Assembly (NCBI GenBank): GCA_013153335.1
Contig: JAADEP010000102.1
Location: 1 to 5,180 of the forward strand
Direction of reading: 5' to 3'
Source of the DNA: Chloroflexota bacterium
Lineage (GTDB): Bacteria; Chloroflexota; Anaerolineae; Anaerolineales; DRMV01
DNA length: 5,180 bases
Under the pieces are notes generated by a model, which searched no databases, was not told where the DNA came from, and saw only the letters and a list, made by a program, of their open reading frames with translations. Position numbers and translations under genes: made by a program. Positions within the stretch are counted from its first letter, which is position 1; each line of letters starts with the position of its first letter. Of this stretch, positions 4,685 through 5,180 are shown piece after piece.

Positions 4685-5180
4685 TTGTTGCAGGTGCCTT
4701 TGCCCCCGCGAGCCAAGCCCAATCCTGAACAACAGCTGCAGGACCCGCGCGTGCGCGCGGCCGCGCGGCGCGCCCTGGAAGCTATCCGCGCGGGGGAACC
4801 GGTCGCGCGCGCGATCCGCCGCCATCCCACGCCTACGGGCTATTTGAGCAAAGCCGTATTGCTCGCGCTCTATCGCCAGCTGGTGGCTCAAGGGGAATGG
4901 TCCGCGGACCCGCAACTCGAGGCGCGGTTGCGGCTCAAGCCAGTGCGTTCCCTCTCGGGCGTGACCGTGGTCACAGTGCTGACCAAGCCTTATCCGTGCC
5001 CGGGGCAGTGCGTGTTTTGCCCGACGGATGTGCGCATGCCCAAGAGCTATCTGCCCGAGGAGCCGGGCGCGCAACGCGCGTATCAGCATCAATTCGACCC
5101 TTATGCCCAAGTCCGCGCGCGGCTGGACGCGCTCGAGCAAGTGGGCCATCCCACAGACAAAATCGAGCTGCTCATCCTGG
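4685..5180 (+). CDS. elp3: Elp3-type tRNA wobble-uridine radical SAM/acetyltransferase, N-terminal part
   Basis: Elp3 uses a radical SAM [4Fe-4S] domain and a GNAT acetyltransferase domain to start carboxymethyl modification of tRNA uridine-34. Only 165 codons are visible; the gene runs off the right edge. Residues 1-90 form an Arg-rich, largely helical tRNA-binding-like region. Next comes LKPVRSLSGVTVVTVLTKPYP, closely resembling the Elp3 approach to the cluster site, then C105-PGQ-C109-VF-C112-P, the likely iron-sulphur cysteines. The following PTDVRMPKSYLPEEPGAQRA, FDPYAQVRARLDALEQVGH and DKIELLIL match in order the Elp3 segment before its GGTF motif. Start: TTG 4685, 7 bases after GGAGG; TTG 4688 or GTG 4694 are alternatives. 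Bacterial Elp3 acting as a single protein without other Elongator subunits is known from Dehalococcoides. The acetyltransferase domain is beyond the window, so its presence is inferred. It follows rarA on the same strand. Confidence 0.88.
   Translation, partial: MLQVPLPPRAKPNPEQQLQDPRVRAAARRALEAIRAGEPVARAIRRHPTPTGYLSKAVLLALYRQLVAQGEWSADPQLEARLRLKPVRSLSGVTVVTVLTKPYPCPGQCVFCPTDVRMPKSYLPEEPGAQRAYQHQFDPYAQVRARLDALEQVGHPTDKIELLIL

Overview
The window is GC-rich and gene-dense, with bacterial features and no mobile or defence elements. I infer a member or close relative of the Chloroflexota. The HtrA-type protease carries a Ser/Thr-Pro repeat linker after its membrane anchor, a style common in that phylum. 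The right edge encodes a bacterial Elp3-type radical SAM/acetyltransferase, a family known from Dehalococcoides. No rRNA or other phylogenetic marker is present, so this placement is tentative.

Layout: from a short divergent region at about 3197-3251, four genes run leftwards on the minus strand. They are a membrane-anchored trypsin-like/PDZ protease (htrA type), threonine synthase (thrC), a short-form phosphatidylserine decarboxylase (psd), and the first 20 codons of a lipoprotein cut by the window edge. The gaps are 31, 10 and 11 bases and strong Shine-Dalgarno sequences sit at or next to the upstream stop codons, so they look like one operon. Rightwards run rarA (an AAA+ protein acting at stalled replication forks) and, 74 bases later, elp3 (wobble-uridine tRNA modification), cut by the right edge.

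Function: the leftward cluster mixes envelope work (protein quality control, phosphatidylethanolamine synthesis, a lipoprotein) with the last step of threonine synthesis. No single pathway links all members; htrA, psd and the lipoprotein share an envelope location. The rightward pair concerns genome maintenance and translation.

No undescribed system is evident. The points most worth a second look are regulatory or structural: an 8-bp tandem duplication covering the rarA start codon, a promoter-like element in an AT-rich patch inside the protease gene upstream of thrC, hairpins in the elp3 leader, a zinc-ribbon-like motif in ThrC that lacks its fourth cysteine, and a compact cysteine motif in Elp3. 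The long open frames opposite the real genes look like GC-rich shadows. There is no stretch over 300 bases without a gene.
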